A program made the position numbers and the translations under genes. From positions 118,692 to 182,691 of the forward strand of contig JAKDUK010000001.1 in assembly GCA_030457765.1 (NCBI GenBank): a DNA stretch of 64,000 bases, read 5' to 3'. Shown here piece by piece: positions 29,184 to 44,378 of this stretch. The notes beneath the pieces were generated by a model. That model searched no databases. It saw only the letters and a program-made list of their open reading frames with translations, and was not told the origin of the DNA. Within the stretch, counting starts at the first letter, position 1. Each line of letters opens with the position of its first letter. The DNA comes from Marinobacter sp. GTDB lineage: Bacteria; Pseudomonadota; Gammaproteobacteria; Pseudomonadales; Oleiphilaceae.

Positions 29184-29954
29184 TCACGCACCACCCTCCA
29201 TGGCTTCCTGGAGGGAATCCACCCAGGTTCTGAGGGATACAAGCGCTTCGTGGCGGGTCATGTCGATATGGACCGGTGTCAGCGAGACGTATCCTTGTGA
29301 TACCGCGTGAAAGTCTGTTCCTGGGCCGGCATCGCCGCCTTTTCCGGCCGCGCCTATCCAGTAACGTTCTTTGCCCCGCGGGCAAGTCATGGGCACAGCA
29401 CCCTCCGCTCGCTCGCGATCACCCAACCGGGTTACACGAAAACCGGCCAGCTCTTCCCAGGGTATATCTGGCACGTTCACGTTCAAAATGGAGCGAGGCC
29501 CTAAAACAAGCGGGTGTTCACTTTCAAGAAGCATGCGTACCACTTTGGCCGCTGTATCGTAATGATTTCGCCCTTCACTCACCAGTGAGACAGCAATAGC
29601 CGGCAAACCAAGATGACGGCCTTCCGTTGCAGCCGCTACAGTGCCGGAATATATAATGTCGTCACCCAAATTGGCGTGGGTGTTGATACCCGACACCACC
29701 CGGTCGAAAGGCTCATTGAACAACCCATTCACTGCCAGATGCACGCAGTCTGTCGGTGTTCCATCAATAGAGCGAAAACCATTGGGATGCTGCTCAGACG
29801 TTAGCGGGCGGTTGAGCGTCAACGCATTACTCGCCCCGCTGTGATCCCGGTCTGGTGCAACTACTTCAAGATCACCCAAGCCTTTAAGGCCTTCATAAAG
29901 AGCGACAAGTCCCGGTGAATGAACACCGTCATCGTTTGATAACAGAATACGCAC
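29184..29954 (-). CDS. surE: 5'/3'-nucleotidase SurE
   Basis: Metal-dependent nucleoside monophosphate phosphatase linked to stationary-phase survival. 256 residues from GTG 29954, which has GGAG 6 nt upstream and gives the usual [16 protein letters not shown]-terminus; a second GTG 4 codons earlier is less well placed. NDDG carries the metal-binding Asp pair; SGAS and [22 protein letters not shown] are family motifs. Between truD and pcm. Confidence 0.95.
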   Translation of the reverse strand: MRILLSNDDGVHSPGLVALYEGLKGLGDLEVVAPDRDHSGASNALTLNRPLTSEQHPNGFRSIDGTPTDCVHLAVNGLFNEPFDRVVSGINTHANLGDDIIYSGTVAAATEGRHLGLPAIAVSLVSEGRNHYDTAAKVVRMLLESEHPLVLGPRSILNVNVPDIPWEELAGFRVTRLGDRERAEGAVPMTCPRGKERYWIGAAGKGGDAGPGTDFHAVSQGYVSLTPVHIDMTRHEALVSLRTWVDSLQEAMEGGA

Positions 29955-30002
29955 AGTATGCTCCACACATTAGCTAGCCACACAATAACTAGCTTAAAAC
30001 AG

Positions 30003-31097
30003 CTAGCTGTGTTGTTTGTTATGTTGGCCGAGGCTCATGTCCTCAAGCTCAAAGATATCACTCAAAACCGTAGTCGCGTATTGGCCTGGATCGAGAACAA
30101 ACTCCAGTTGCAATCCACCGTCATCCAGCCACGACCAGTTCAAGCCTCTTGCCATGGCGACCAGAGGTCGACGCTCGGGCTTCATTCGAGTCACCAGAAA
30201 CAGCGAGGCGAGTTCTGGCGTCAACGCGACTAGCTCACGCTCACGTTGTTCTAACTCGCCAGTGGCGCTTGTACCACCATCGCCCCATAACGGACCGCTC
30301 GCATATTCTACGGGCTCGCCCGGCAAGGGTTCGCGCCAACTGCCCTCGGTTACACGGCTTGCAAGAACTTCGTTAAAAAACCAGGAACGAGCAGCTGAAA
30401 AGTACAATACGTTTTTCCGGCCATCTCTGCTACCGCCTGGTTTACCCCGACCTCTACGCTTACCTTGGCCTTTGCGGCGGTTCAGCGCGGAAGGGTCAAT
30501 ATGAATCGCCTTATCCAGGTTGCCGCCGGCAAAACCAAAGCGCTGGGGGCCAAAGTAGTTGGGTGCGCCCTGTATTTTTAAACGTTCAAGAGCACTTTCG
30601 ACAACTTCGCGCTCTGCCCTTACCTGGCGCAGCGTAATCACAAAATGATTGCCTTGATGGTCCCCCCGACGCAGCTTTCGCACGCTACGGTGGGCCGATT
30701 GGACCGGCCAGCGTTCTGAGACCTGTGTAATCAGTGCTGCATCGTCATCCATCATACCGGGGCGATAGAGACTGAACCATTGGCTAGTCACCGCGTGGCG
30801 ATCTTTGAGCCCGCAAAACCCGACATCAAAAGACCGGCAACCAGCAAGGGCGGCCAACGCCCCCGCCACAAAATCCGTATTGTCGCCGGTTTTCTCAATA
30901 CGCAAACACAAGTGCTCCCCTTCACCCGTCACGCTGTCTGGGCTGGGCGTTTCCCACTGACCAGGGAACTCTGCCAATACCTCATTCACCCGAAAATCTT
31001 CCGGTGTCGTTTTCAAATGAGCACTGGCTACCCGCACGCCATCCGATACGGGCCAATCTAACCGCCAGCTTTTTACTTGCACGCCAGAATCACTCAC
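30003..31097 (-). CDS. truD: tRNA pseudouridine synthase D (tRNA-Glu U13)
   Basis: 364 residues. The catalytic aspartate is in [14 protein letters not shown] near residue 100, and NYFGPQRFG and the GNHFVITLR motif mark TruD. It modifies U13 of tRNA-Glu. A basic insert (residues about 205-225, [16 protein letters not shown]) precedes a [15 protein letters not shown] segment, as in other members. Its ATG overlaps the ispF stop by 4 bp. Confidence 0.95.
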   Translation of the reverse strand: MSDSGVQVKSWRLDWPVSDGVRVASAHLKTTPEDFRVNEVLAEFPGQWETPSPDSVTGEGEHLCLRIEKTGDNTDFVAGALAALAGCRSFDVGFCGLKDRHAVTSQWFSLYRPGMMDDDAALITQVSERWPVQSAHRSVRKLRRGDHQGNHFVITLRQVRAEREVVESALERLKIQGAPNYFGPQRFGFAGGNLDKAIHIDPSALNRRKGQGKRRGRGKPGGSRDGRKNVLYFSAARSWFFNEVLASRVTEGSWREPLPGEPVEYASGPLWGDGGTSATGELEQRERELVALTPELASLFLVTRMKPERRPLVAMARGLNWSWLDDGGLQLEFVLDPGQYATTVLSDIFELEDMSLGQHNKQHS

Positions 31098-31573
31098 AAT
31101 GCTGCCGGCTCAAGCAAACACACCGCCTGGCAGGCAATGCCCTCACCACGGCCCGTAAACCCCAACTTCTCGCTGGTCGTCGCTTTGACGCTCACACGGC
31201 CGGCTGAAACACCCAGATCTTCTGCAATGTTCAAGCGCATAGCTTCAATGTGTGGTGCCATTTTGGGCGCCTGCGCAATAATCGTTGCATCAACATTCAG
31301 AACACCAAAACCCTCTTCCGCTACCCGTGTCATTACTCTGCGCAGCAGATCCCGGCTATCTGCGCCTGCCCACTCAGCACTGGTGTCGGGGAAAAAATGA
31401 CCAATATCCCCAAGAGCCACCGCGCCCAGCAATGCATCTGCCAGCGCATGCAACAGCACATCACCGTCAGAATGAGCTTTCAGGCCCTGACGGTAGGGTA
31501 TGGAAACACCGCCAATAACAACGGCATCGCCTTCACCGAAGGCATGAACATCAAAGCCCTGACCAATTCGCAT
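31094..31573 (-). CDS. ispF: 2-C-methyl-D-erythritol 2,4-cyclodiphosphate synthase
   Basis: Fifth enzyme of the MEP isoprenoid pathway. 159 residues. DVHAF (Asp8, His10) and a third zinc ligand, His42, in [19 protein letters not shown] are visible, and the C-terminal [17 protein letters not shown] loop binds the cytidine phosphate side. CGGAG is 6 nt from ATG 31573. Directly after ispD. Confidence 0.97.
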   Translation of the reverse strand: MRIGQGFDVHAFGEGDAVVIGGVSIPYRQGLKAHSDGDVLLHALADALLGAVALGDIGHFFPDTSAEWAGADSRDLLRRVMTRVAEEGFGVLNVDATIIAQAPKMAPHIEAMRLNIAEDLGVSAGRVSVKATTSEKLGFTGRGEGIACQAVCLLEPAAL

Positions 31574-31600
31574 AATCTACTCCGGGGACATCCAGAAAGT

Positions 31601-32302
31601 TCAAAACCGGCTAAGAATAAAGCCAGCGAGATCCAGGTCAGCAGGTACAGTAATTTTAATATTATCCGACCGACCCTCAACTAAAACCGGCATATTACCG
31701 GAAAACTCCATAGCAGAGGACTCATCGGTAACAGATTGCCCTTTATTCAAGGCCCGCCTCAAGGCTTCAACTAACTTGGCGTAACGGAACATTTGCGGCG
31801 TCATAGCACGCCAAAGCTGGCTACGATCCACGGTTCCAATCACCTCAGGCAAGGCGTTCGGCTTTGCTTTTTTAAGCGTATCCGCAACCGGAGCCGCCAA
31901 AAGTCCACCCACAGGGTGCGTGGCCAGCGTCGACACAAGATTGGCCAAGTCGGCAGGGTGAACGCACGGCCGGGCCGCATCATGAACCAGCACCCAGTCA
32001 TCCGCTCCGGCCTGCGCTGCCAGTGCCGTCAGAGCTGAAAGTACCGAATCCGCGCGCTCAGCACCACCGTTGCACGTCTGAATGCGGTCATCTTTACTGG
32101 CGCCACTGCTTGGCCACCAACGATCTTCGGAGTTCAGGGGTACCATACAGCCTGCAAACAGGCCGGAATCCAGCATTCTCGAAAGGGTGATATCCAGAAT
32201 AAAGCGGTTATCAATACGGAGGTACTGCTTAGGACACTCGGCCCGCATACGCTGGCCAATACCGGCGGCGGGAACAATCAACCAGAGTTTAGAGTCACTC
32301 AT
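31601..32302 (-). CDS. ispD: 2-C-methyl-D-erythritol 4-phosphate cytidylyltransferase
   Basis: 233 residues from ATG 32302 (a TTG 5 codons earlier is less likely). The nucleotidyltransferase loop PAAGIGQRMRAECPKQYL, the VLVHDAARPCV segment and TDESSAMEF are all present. It makes CDP-ME from MEP and CTP, and lies between ftsB and ispF, the E. coli order. Confidence 0.96.
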   Translation of the reverse strand: MSDSKLWLIVPAAGIGQRMRAECPKQYLRIDNRFILDITLSRMLDSGLFAGCMVPLNSEDRWWPSSGASKDDRIQTCNGGAERADSVLSALTALAAQAGADDWVLVHDAARPCVHPADLANLVSTLATHPVGGLLAAPVADTLKKAKPNALPEVIGTVDRSQLWRAMTPQMFRYAKLVEALRRALNKGQSVTDESSAMEFSGNMPVLVEGRSDNIKITVPADLDLAGFILSRF

Positions 32303-32391
32303 GAACGATTCGCACAAAGCTGAGAGTGGCAGAAAGTCCTGGAAAGGACTTCCCTGCCACTCTGTACTCTAATATTTCAAACCGAAAGAAA

Positions 32392-32664
32392 TCACTGCTC
32401 AACAACAAGAAAAAACGTCTCATCATCCCGAACCAGCCCAAGGTTCATCCGAGCCCGCTCCTCAACGGCGCTTTGCTCATTACGAAGATTACGCACCTCC
32501 GCATACAAACGTTCATTACGAGTAGCCAGCTCGGTATTCTCCTCACGCTGCTCGGCAATTGACCTCTCCAGCGTCCAAACTTGCGCAAAGCTACCCTCTC
32601 CAACCCACAGGCGCACCTGCAGAAGAAGAATAAGAACAACCATGATAGCCCAGAGCAACTTCAT
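32392..32664 (-). CDS. ftsB: Cell division protein FtsB
   Basis: 90 residues: one N-terminal membrane helix (LLWAIMVVLILLLQVRLW), then a coiled coil (SIAEQREENTELATRNERLYAEVRNL) and a short periplasmic tail with the family-specific EERARMNLGLV. Part of the FtsQLB divisome complex. Start taken at ATG 32664; a TTG directly before it is possible. Separated from eno by a strong terminator, so it needs its own promoter in the roughly 100-bp gap. Confidence 0.92.
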   Translation of the reverse strand: MKLLWAIMVVLILLLQVRLWVGEGSFAQVWTLERSIAEQREENTELATRNERLYAEVRNLRNEQSAVEERARMNLGLVRDDETFFLVVEQ

Positions 32665-32768
32665 CAATACCGATTCCGTGCAGGAAATGACCGATCAAAA
32701 ATTCAACATTAAGCGTTGAGTATAGACCTTAGAGCAGATTAGCAACAAATTCATCTAACTGGTTGGGC

Positions 32769-32814
32769 AAAAAGGCCATCGTGACTGAATTTTCATTCAA
32801 AACACGACGGCCTT
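32769..32814 (-). terminator. eno transcription terminator (three-part stem)
   Basis: On the minus strand AAGGCC pairs with GGCCTT, CGTG-type inner bases (TCGTG/CACGA) pair next, and TGAAT/ATTCA at the tip close a TTTC loop. A TTTTT run follows the 3' arm. About 60 bp past the eno stop. With the rest of the intergenic region it separates eno from ftsB. Confidence 0.8.
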
Positions 32815-32870
32815 AATAGTGCACTACCCTAAATCGAAAAGAATAAAGAGTAAAACAAAAACAGCTAACT

Positions 32871-34199
<1,329 letters not shown>

Positions 34200-34235
34200 T
34201 CATTATAAAAATCAGATCAAGAGCAAGCTAAAACA

Positions 34236-36767
<2,532 letters not shown>

Positions 36768-36812
36768 TCATCTCAAGATGGGACGCCAGACTACCAGAAA
36801 GCCCCCAGCGAC

Positions 36813-38153
36813 TCAATTACAATCCCGCTCTACAATCAGCCGCCAACCTGCCGCAGGGGCGCTTCCGCAGTATTGCCCGGAACACCACAAGTCGCCAATA
36901 GCGATCAGTTCTTCTTCACCCGCCAGCCCCTTGAAAATCAGGGGTAAACGGCCTCTTTCCCAGGGTGGAACAGCCTGCTCCTGAAGCCATTTCTTTAGGG
37001 ATTTAGAGGGTCTTTTCGCACAAAAACGAACGCGTTCTCCACCCTGCCTCGTATATATTCGTATTGGCGGCAACGCCGTTTCCGCTGTGCTTGCCGGTAT
37101 TAGCCTGACTGTCCATTCGCCCCAGCTCACTGGCTGATCAGGTTCGAGCGACACAGGTTCGCCTGGCAAATCAGACATATCAGGCACCAAATAAAGCTCT
37201 GCCTGATAGCGCCGCAGGCTGAACTTTTCTGCGCGCAACTCAGGAGACCTGTCATCTGCGGCCTGCAATAGATCCTGCAGCACCTGTGACCAATCACTGA
37301 TTGATGGCGCCGAATAGCCGGCGCGCTGAACCCACCATCGCAGCAGGTTCTTCTGTTCCGCAAGGGAAAGAACGCTTAACTCTGCGATCGGTAGTCGGCG
37401 CTCATGCCCACCTAGCGCCTGCCATTGCATACTAGCCAACCGCTGGTTTAAAAAGTGACTTTCCGAGCAGGCGCCCGCACTGTGCTGGAGACGCTTATTC
37501 AGACCCGGCCAGCGTTTTTTTAACGCTGGCAAAATGCCAAGGCGAAGGAAGTTGCGGTCAAAGCGTTGGTCTGTGTTGCTGGGATCATCCACCCATGAAA
37601 TACCAGCCAGTCGAGCATGGCGCTCCAGCTCCGATCGTTCAATACCCAATAATGGCCGAGCAAGGTGGCCGGCCCCCAGAGGGCGTGTCTGCGGCATGCC
37701 AGCAAGACCAGCCACACCGCTGCCACGGAACATACGGAAAAGCACAGTTTCGGCCTGATCATCACCATGATGGGCCATCAGCAGAATATCACCAGGCTCG
37801 AGAAGCGTCTCGAAGGCCTGATAGCGAGCCTTACGAGCTGACTCCTCAAGACCTTCACCAGGGCCGCCGCCCAGCTTTACCGTCACTGCCTGAGCCGTAA
37901 ATGGCACATTAAGCCTGGCACACACATCTCGGCAAAAGGCTTCTGTCTCGCCAGCATTAACTTGCAGTTGATGATTGATATGCACCGCCCGCACATCGGG
38001 GTGGTTATGTGCCGCAAGATGCAGAAGAAGGGTAGAGTCCAGGCCACCGCTAAGGGCAACCCAGAGCCGCCGGTAGCCAGAAACGGCCTTCACCGGCGCA
38101 CTCAATGCCTTCGGAAACACCTGCCCAGATATGGACTCAGCGCCCTGTGTCAT
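36813..38153 (-). CDS. tilS: tRNA(Ile)-lysidine synthase
   Basis: 446 residues. The PP-loop ATP site is [12 protein letters not shown] (SGGxDS) near residue 35; [23 protein letters not shown] follows; the C-terminal TilS domain begins near residue 370. It converts C34 of tRNA-Ile to lysidine so that it reads AUA. Its ATG overlaps the end of accA by 17 bp. It stands between accA and pyrG, a common gammaproteobacterial order. Confidence 0.94.
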   Translation of the reverse strand: MTQGAESISGQVFPKALSAPVKAVSGYRRLWVALSGGLDSTLLLHLAAHNHPDVRAVHINHQLQVNAGETEAFCRDVCARLNVPFTAQAVTVKLGGGPGEGLEESARKARYQAFETLLEPGDILLMAHHGDDQAETVLFRMFRGSGVAGLAGMPQTRPLGAGHLARPLLGIERSELERHARLAGISWVDDPSNTDQRFDRNFLRLGILPALKKRWPGLNKRLQHSAGACSESHFLNQRLASMQWQALGGHERRLPIAELSVLSLAEQKNLLRWWVQRAGYSAPSISDWSQVLQDLLQAADDRSPELRAEKFSLRRYQAELYLVPDMSDLPGEPVSLEPDQPVSWGEWTVRLIPASTAETALPPIRIYTRQGGERVRFCAKRPSKSLKKWLQEQAVPPWERGRLPLIFKGLAGEEELIAIGDLWCSGQYCGSAPAAGWRLIVERDCN

Positions 38154-39090
38154 AGCGGGTTAGCCGCTCATAACGCCGGGACACCAACTCGTCCAGAGGC
38201 AGCCGACCAAGTTCTGCTATGCCGTTGCCAAGAGTTTCCCGCAAAGCCTCTGCCATTTTCTCAGGGTTGCGGTGGGCACCACCGAGTGGCTCTGAGATCA
38301 CGTTGTCGGCCAGACCAAGATCTTTCAGGCGATCTGCAGTTACACCCATGGCCTCAGCTGCCTGAGAGGCGTGTTCCGCGCTTTTCCACAAAATAGACGC
38401 ACAGCCTTCGGGAGATATAACCGCGTAGGTGGAGTACTGCAGCATATTAAGCTGATCGCACACACCAATGGCCAGGGCACCACCAGAACCACCTTCACCG
38501 ATCACGGTAGAAATAATAGGGGTTTTTAGCCGAGACATAACGGCCAGATTGAACGCAATGGCCTCACTCTGACCCCGCTCTTCAGCCCCTATGCCTGGAT
38601 AAGCACCCGGGGTGTCTATAAACGTAAGAATGGGCATTCTAAAACGCTCGGCCATTTCCATCAGGCGCAAAGCTTTGCGGTAGCCCTCAGGGCGTGGCAT
38701 GCCAAAATTACGCTTTACTTTATCCCGTACTTCACGGCCTTTCTGGTGGCCGACAATCATTATGGGCTTGCCGTTTAGCCGAGCCGTTCCGCCCACAATG
38801 GCTTGGTCGTCTGCGTAGCGCCTGTCGCCATGGAGTTCATCGAAATCTTCAAAAATCATTTCGATGTAGTCCTTGGTGTAAGGCCGACGCGGATGTCTGG
38901 CAAGGCGGGCCACATCCCAAGGGTGTAGATCTGAAAAAATACTCTCCGTCAGGCTGACGCTTTTCTTTTTCAGCCGTGTAATTTCATCAGAAATATTAAT
39001 GTCAGTGTCGTTACCCACCATACGAAGCTCTTCAATCTTGGCTTCAAGGTCGGCAATCGGCTGTTCGAAATCCAAATAATTAGGGTTCAT
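38137..39090 (-). CDS. accA: Acetyl-CoA carboxylase carboxyltransferase subunit alpha
   Basis: 317 residues, full length. [22 protein letters not shown] is the usual N-terminus; [19 protein letters not shown] and [12 protein letters not shown] are the CoA/biotin-site motifs of the crotonase fold. With AccD it moves the carboxyl group to acetyl-CoA, the first step of fatty-acid synthesis. It follows dnaE on the minus strand. Confidence 0.97.
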   Translation of the reverse strand: MNPNYLDFEQPIADLEAKIEELRMVGNDTDINISDEITRLKKKSVSLTESIFSDLHPWDVARLARHPRRPYTKDYIEMIFEDFDELHGDRRYADDQAIVGGTARLNGKPIMIVGHQKGREVRDKVKRNFGMPRPEGYRKALRLMEMAERFRMPILTFIDTPGAYPGIGAEERGQSEAIAFNLAVMSRLKTPIISTVIGEGGSGGALAIGVCDQLNMLQYSTYAVISPEGCASILWKSAEHASQAAEAMGVTADRLKDLGLADNVISEPLGGAHRNPEKMAEALRETLGNGIAELGRLPLDELVSRRYERLTRYDTGR

Positions 39091-39179
39091 GATGTTCCAT
39101 CATTTTATCGCCAGGCGGGACGGCGCTCCGCCAATACAGAATTTGATACAAAGATAGCAGTGCCCGGGCCATGGCTAAA

Positions 39180-39201
39180 GCGGACATTGGTATGAGTCCG
39201 C
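39180..39201. repeat. Hairpin in the dnaE-accA spacer
   Basis: GCGGAC-attggtatga-GTCCGC, a 6-bp stem with a 10-nt loop; only TTT follows it on the minus strand, so it would be a weak terminator at best. A GC-rich stretch near 39110-39135 could fold as well. The 158-bp gap shows no gene. Confidence 0.3.
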
Positions 39202-39248
39202 ATTCTGACAAACAATTAATTTCCCGTGCAATTCTTTGCCTTAGTCAC

Positions 39249-42200
39249 TCAATCATAGACCAGTTCTACGCACTGGTCGCCCACCAGATATTTCAGCTCC
39301 AACAATAAATTGTCATCAGGCCGCACACGCCAAGCGTTACCCAGCTCAATTCGAGTACTGGCCTGCGGGCTGCTGTACTCAATCCAGACCGGGCTGCCCT
39401 CACTGCGGAACGGCCTCAGCGTGCCATCAATTTTATCCAGCAGGCCGTTGTGTAGTTGGTCAGCATGGAGATTCAATTGCAAACCCCGGCTAAACTGTTT
39501 GCGAGCACCGGGCACATCCATCACGGTGTTTACACGCATTTTCATCTGGCCGGAGTAATCATCGTGGCTTACCTGACCTTCAACCACAATCACCTGATCT
39601 GATTGCAGCAGCTCTCGGTTTTCAAAAAAAGCTTCGGAAAACAACGTAGCCTCTATTCGTGCACTCCGGTCATCCAGCGTAATGAAGCACATGGTAGAAC
39701 CTGTGCGTGTTTTCATGGTTCTTTGCGCAATTACCAACCCCGCAACCCGCTGAGGTGACTTATTGGGCTTGAGATCGGCAATAGACGAACGCACAAAACG
39801 CCGAACTTCCCGTTCATACTCATCAAACGGGTGACCAGTAAGGTATAAGCCCAGGGTATCCTTCTCACCTTTCAGGCGCTGCTTTTCAGGCCATTCCCGT
39901 ATACCAACAACATCTGCATACGGGTCGCCGCCATCACCGGCTTCCAGCATTTCCCCGAACATATCGGTCATACCCACGGATTCGTTACGCGACTGCTGGT
40001 CTGCCTGTTGTACCGCTTTCGGGATGCTGGCCATAAGCTGAGCGCGACTGGCACCGAGCTTGTCCATGGCACCGGAGCGAATGATCGCCTCCATGGCACG
40101 CTTGTTGATTTTTTTGAGATCCACCTTGCGGCAGAAATCAAAAATATCCTGGTAAGGCTCGCCATCGGCCCTGCCATCCACAATTGCCTGAATAGGCCCC
40201 TCGCCCAGCCCTTTAATGGCGCCAAGACCGTAAACCACCTGCCCCTCATCGTTTACGGTAAAGGTATATTCTGAGCGACTGACATCTGGCAGCACCAGAT
40301 CCAGTTTGAGGTTGCGACACTCCTCTACCAATGTCACCACCTTGTCGGTGTTCTGCATATCCGCAGTCAGTACTGCAGCCATGAACTCGGCGGTGTAGTG
40401 CGCTTTCAACCACAGCGTCTGGTACGACACCAGCGCATAAGCAGCAGAGTGAGATTTGTTGAAGCCGTAACCGGCGAATTTTTCAACCAGATCGAATATA
40501 TTTTCCGCAAGGGTTTTATTTATGCCATTGCCTTCGCAGCCATCCAGAAAAAACTGTTTCTGCTTGGCCATTTCCTCGGGCTTTTTCTTGCCCATGGCAC
40601 GGCGCAGCATGTCCGCATTCCCCAGGCTGTAGCCCGCCATTACCTGAGCAATTTGCATGACCTGTTCTTGGTAAAGAATAACCCCGTAGGTGGGCCCCAG
40701 CACCGGTTTCAAGCCCTCATACTGATAATCCGGGTGTGGGAACGACACTGGTTGTTTGCCATGCTTACGATCAATGAAGTCATCAACCATGCCTGACTGC
40801 AACGGCCCTGGGCGGAACAGTGCCACCAGTGCGATCATATCCTCAAGAGAATCTGGCTGTAGCCGGCGAATCAGGTCTTTCATACCGCGAGATTCCAGCT
40901 GGAACACAGCGGTTGTCTCAGCCTTTTTCAGCATCTCGAATGAGCGGGCATCCACAAGTGGAATTTCATTAATATCCAGCGGCGGCAGATCGCGCTTTTC
41001 CCGCCGCGGATTAATCATCTTCAACGCCCAGTCGATGATGGTAAGTGTTCTAAGGCCCAGAAAGTCGAACTTCACCAGCCCGGCATCTTCCACGTCGTTT
41101 TTATCAAACTGGGTAACAAGGCTACCGCCATCGTCATCGCAGTAAAGCGGAGAAAAATCGGTGATTTTGGTAGGCGCAATCACCACGCCACCAGCGTGTT
41201 TACCTGCGTTTCGGCATACGCCTTCTAGTTTCAGGGCCATCTCCCAGATTTCCTGGGCCTCTTCGTCCTGCTCCAGAAATTCTTTAAGCGAGGGTTCCTG
41301 CTCAACCGCATTGCTCAGGGTCATGCCCACTTCGAAGGGAATCATCTTGGACAGCTTATCTGCGAGACCGTAGGACTTACCCTGTACCCGGGCCACGTCT
41401 CGCACTACGGCTTTAGCGGCCATGGTTCCAAACGTAATGATCTGGGAAACCGCTTCCCGGCCATACTTTTCTGCCACGTAAGCAATAACGCGATCCCGAC
41501 CTTCCATGCAAAAGTCGACGTCGAAGTCGGGCATGGATACCCGCTCCGGGTTCAGGAACCGCTCAAAAAGCAAATCGTATTCCAACGGGTCCAGATCTGT
41601 GATGAGCTGAGCATAGGCAACCAGCGAGCCAGCACCGGAACCACGGCCCGGCCCCACTGGCACACCGTTGTTCTTCGCCCACTTGATAAAGTCCATTACG
41701 ATCAGAAAGTAACCGGGGAAACCCATCTGAATAATAATATCCAGCTCAAAATTCAGGCGCTTGTAATAGGCTTCTCGCTTGCTGTCGTACTCAGGGTCGT
41801 CCTTGGGAAGAGTTTTTGCCAGGCGGTCTTCTAGACCTTCTTCCGATACTTGGCGAAAGTACTCATCCATGGTCATGCCTTCAGGCACTGGATAATTGGG
41901 TAGAAAGTACTCGCCCATGCGCACGGTTACCGAGCAGCGCCGAGCTATTTCTACGGTGTTCTGAATGGCTTCAGGGATATCGCTGAACAGCTCGACCATT
42001 TCATCCGGGCTGCGCAAGTATTGCTGCTCGCTAAAACGACGGTCGCGCCGAGGGTCGTCCAGCGCCCGGCTTTCACCGATGCAGACTCGGGCTTCATGGG
42101 CCTCAAAATCGTCTGCCTCAAGAAAGTGAACATCGTTCGTGGCAACCACCGGCAGCCCAAGATTCTGCGCCAGCTCAACGCTCATGTGCAGGCAGTCCTC

Positions 42201-42731
42201 ATCGCCAGCCCGCCCAGTGCGCTGCAATTCCAGATAATAAGATTCTGGGTACAGGTTCATCCAATATTCGGCTCTGGCCGTTGCCAGTTCTGGCTTACCC
42301 GCCAGCAGAGCTTTGCCCACATCCCCTATTTTGGCGCCAGACATGGCAATCAAACCAGCTGTTCGGCTTTCCAGCCAGTGACGCTGGACAATCGGTTTGC
42401 CATGATGTTGCCCCTCGGTATACCCGAGGGAGATGATTTCTGTGAGGTTAAGATAACCGTCGTTATCACGGGCCAACAAAGTTAGCCGGAACGGGGCCTC
42501 TGGCTCATCCGGGTTCTCCAGCCAGAGATCTGCACCAATGATAGGCTTTACGCCGGCGCCTGTGGTTTCCTTGTAAAACCGCACCAGCGAGCACATATTG
42601 GACTGCTCGGTAAGCCCCACAGCCGGCATGCCCAATTCTGCCACCCGCTTAACCAGCGGTTTAACACGAACCAGGCCATCTACCATGGAGTGCTCAGAGT
42701 GCACGCGTAGGTGTACAAAAGTTTGCGACAT
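39249..42731 (-). CDS. dnaE: DNA polymerase III subunit alpha
   Basis: 1160 residues, the replicative polymerase. N-terminal PHP domain (HLRVHSEHSMVDGL), polymerase core with the catalytic pair in PDFDVDFCMEGRDRV and the third Asp in KFDFLGLRTLTI, then a (HhH)2/tau-binding C-terminal part with an OB fold. The family-wide GRGSGAGSLVAYAQ and the finger residues near FNKSHSAAYALVSYQT are intact. No frameshift. Upstream of accA. Confidence 0.98.
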   Translation of the reverse strand: MSQTFVHLRVHSEHSMVDGLVRVKPLVKRVAELGMPAVGLTEQSNMCSLVRFYKETTGAGVKPIIGADLWLENPDEPEAPFRLTLLARDNDGYLNLTEIISLGYTEGQHHGKPIVQRHWLESRTAGLIAMSGAKIGDVGKALLAGKPELATARAEYWMNLYPESYYLELQRTGRAGDEDCLHMSVELAQNLGLPVVATNDVHFLEADDFEAHEARVCIGESRALDDPRRDRRFSEQQYLRSPDEMVELFSDIPEAIQNTVEIARRCSVTVRMGEYFLPNYPVPEGMTMDEYFRQVSEEGLEDRLAKTLPKDDPEYDSKREAYYKRLNFELDIIIQMGFPGYFLIVMDFIKWAKNNGVPVGPGRGSGAGSLVAYAQLITDLDPLEYDLLFERFLNPERVSMPDFDVDFCMEGRDRVIAYVAEKYGREAVSQIITFGTMAAKAVVRDVARVQGKSYGLADKLSKMIPFEVGMTLSNAVEQEPSLKEFLEQDEEAQEIWEMALKLEGVCRNAGKHAGGVVIAPTKITDFSPLYCDDDGGSLVTQFDKNDVEDAGLVKFDFLGLRTLTIIDWALKMINPRREKRDLPPLDINEIPLVDARSFEMLKKAETTAVFQLESRGMKDLIRRLQPDSLEDMIALVALFRPGPLQSGMVDDFIDRKHGKQPVSFPHPDYQYEGLKPVLGPTYGVILYQEQVMQIAQVMAGYSLGNADMLRRAMGKKKPEEMAKQKQFFLDGCEGNGINKTLAENIFDLVEKFAGYGFNKSHSAAYALVSYQTLWLKAHYTAEFMAAVLTADMQNTDKVVTLVEECRNLKLDLVLPDVSRSEYTFTVNDEGQVVYGLGAIKGLGEGPIQAIVDGRADGEPYQDIFDFCRKVDLKKINKRAMEAIIRSGAMDKLGASRAQLMASIPKAVQQADQQSRNESVGMTDMFGEMLEAGDGGDPYADVVGIREWPEKQRLKGEKDTLGLYLTGHPFDEYEREVRRFVRSSIADLKPNKSPQRVAGLVIAQRTMKTRTGSTMCFITLDDRSARIEATLFSEAFFENRELLQSDQVIVVEGQVSHDDYSGQMKMRVNTVMDVPGARKQFSRGLQLNLHADQLHNGLLDKIDGTLRPFRSEGSPVWIEYSSPQASTRIELGNAWRVRPDDNLLLELKYLVGDQCVELVYD

Positions 42732-42802
42732 AACGTCAGGTTATTCCTGCATGTGTATTCTTTAGAATGTGTTAACGGAACCTGTGAAAGAACTTGCGGC
42801 TA

Positions 42803-43270
42803 TCAGCCGCCAATCAGCGTCCGTATGTCTGCTTCTGTCTGGGGACCAAAGCGGGCTTCCAGCAGGTCGCCATCGGGATTCACAACAAAGGTAGCGGGCA
42901 AGGCGACCGGGAGCTCCCATTTAAACTCCGGCCCCGGATCCTGTTCAAGCATTGTGTATTCAATACCCATGCGCTTGCCAAGGCTTACCAGAGCTTCACC
43001 CTTTACATCGTCGAAGTTCACTCCTAAAACGGTAATGTCTGGCGCCTTGTTCAACTCGTTCAGCTCTGGAATTTCCTCCAGGCAGGGTTTGCACCACTCG
43101 GCCCAGTAGTTAACCAGCACCCATTGACCACGAAGATCATTCCACGCCAGCTTCGGGCCTTCTGCCTGATCCAGCTCAACCTTTTGGCAACCCACCATCA
43201 AGGCCATAAAAACCAGCATGCTTACAACGGCTGCTCGCCGGGGTAGCCGGTGAATGACAGGGTTCTGCAC
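42803..43270 (-). CDS. TlpA-like thioredoxin-fold lipoprotein
   Basis: 155 residues from GTG 43270, which has a perfect AGGAGG 7 nt upstream; longer frames are not supported. A hydrophobic signal (VVSMLVFMALMVGC) ends in Cys28, a lipobox with Met at -3. The thioredoxin fold follows with WAEWCKPC (Cys60/Cys63) and the cis-proline in LPATFVV. Probably a periplasmic disulfide reductase or a partner for membrane proteins. It faces arsC across a 68-bp gap and is convergent with nothing. Confidence 0.85.
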   Translation of the reverse strand: MQNPVIHRLPRRAAVVSMLVFMALMVGCQKVELDQAEGPKLAWNDLRGQWVLVNYWAEWCKPCLEEIPELNELNKAPDITVLGVNFDDVKGEALVSLGKRMGIEYTMLEQDPGPEFKWELPVALPATFVVNPDGDLLEARFGPQTEADIRTLIGG

Positions 43271-43338
43271 GGGAAAACCTCCTGTTAGACTGTTTGCCGC
43301 AAATAATTGCAGCACCGTTTCGAAAAACAGGCCTGAAC

Positions 43339-43692
43339 ATGACAGAACCCGTCCGAATTTTCCACAACCCGCGCTGTTCAAAATCCCGCCAGACTCTTGA
43401 ATTACTCAAAGACCAGGGTATCGAACCAGAGATTATACGCTACCTTGAAACACCCCCAACAGAACAAGCGCTTCAGGATATTCTCGAGGCACTCGACTTC
43501 GAGCCCCGACAACTGATGCGAACGGGTGAGCAAGAGTATAAAGAACTTGGCCTGGACAACGCAGATTTAAGCCGAAAACAGCTGATTACTGCTATGGTAG
43601 CCACTCCAAAACTGATTGAACGGCCCATTGTGCTTGCCAAAGGCAAGGCGGCGATTGGTCGCCCACCGGAAAACGTTCTAACGATTCTCTGA
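43339..43692 (+). CDS. arsC: ArsC-family arsenate reductase (glutaredoxin type)
   Basis: 117 residues from ATG 43339. The P-loop-like FHNPRCSKSRQTLELL carries the single catalytic Cys13, and the C-terminal ERPIVLAKGKAAIGRPPENVL stretch is typical of the E. coli ArsC fold. It reduces arsenate to arsenite via a glutathione mixed disulfide. There is no arsB or arsR nearby; in Pseudomonas a homologue also stands beside wrbA, so a housekeeping role is possible. Confidence 0.9.
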   Translation: MTEPVRIFHNPRCSKSRQTLELLKDQGIEPEIIRYLETPPTEQALQDILEALDFEPRQLMRTGEQEYKELGLDNADLSRKQLITAMVATPKLIERPIVLAKGKAAIGRPPENVLTIL

Positions 43693-43710
43693 TTCTACGA
43701 CTGCCAATAA

Positions 43711-44328
<618 letters not shown>

Positions 44329-44378
44329 CACTTGCATCGCTGTGTAACGTAAACCTCCCTATTTACCGGAACCTGATC

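Noticed and set aside
43339..43692. Arsenic-resistance operon
   Set aside because: Only arsC is present; no arsR, arsB or acr3 nearby, and linkage to wrbA suggests a housekeeping locus.
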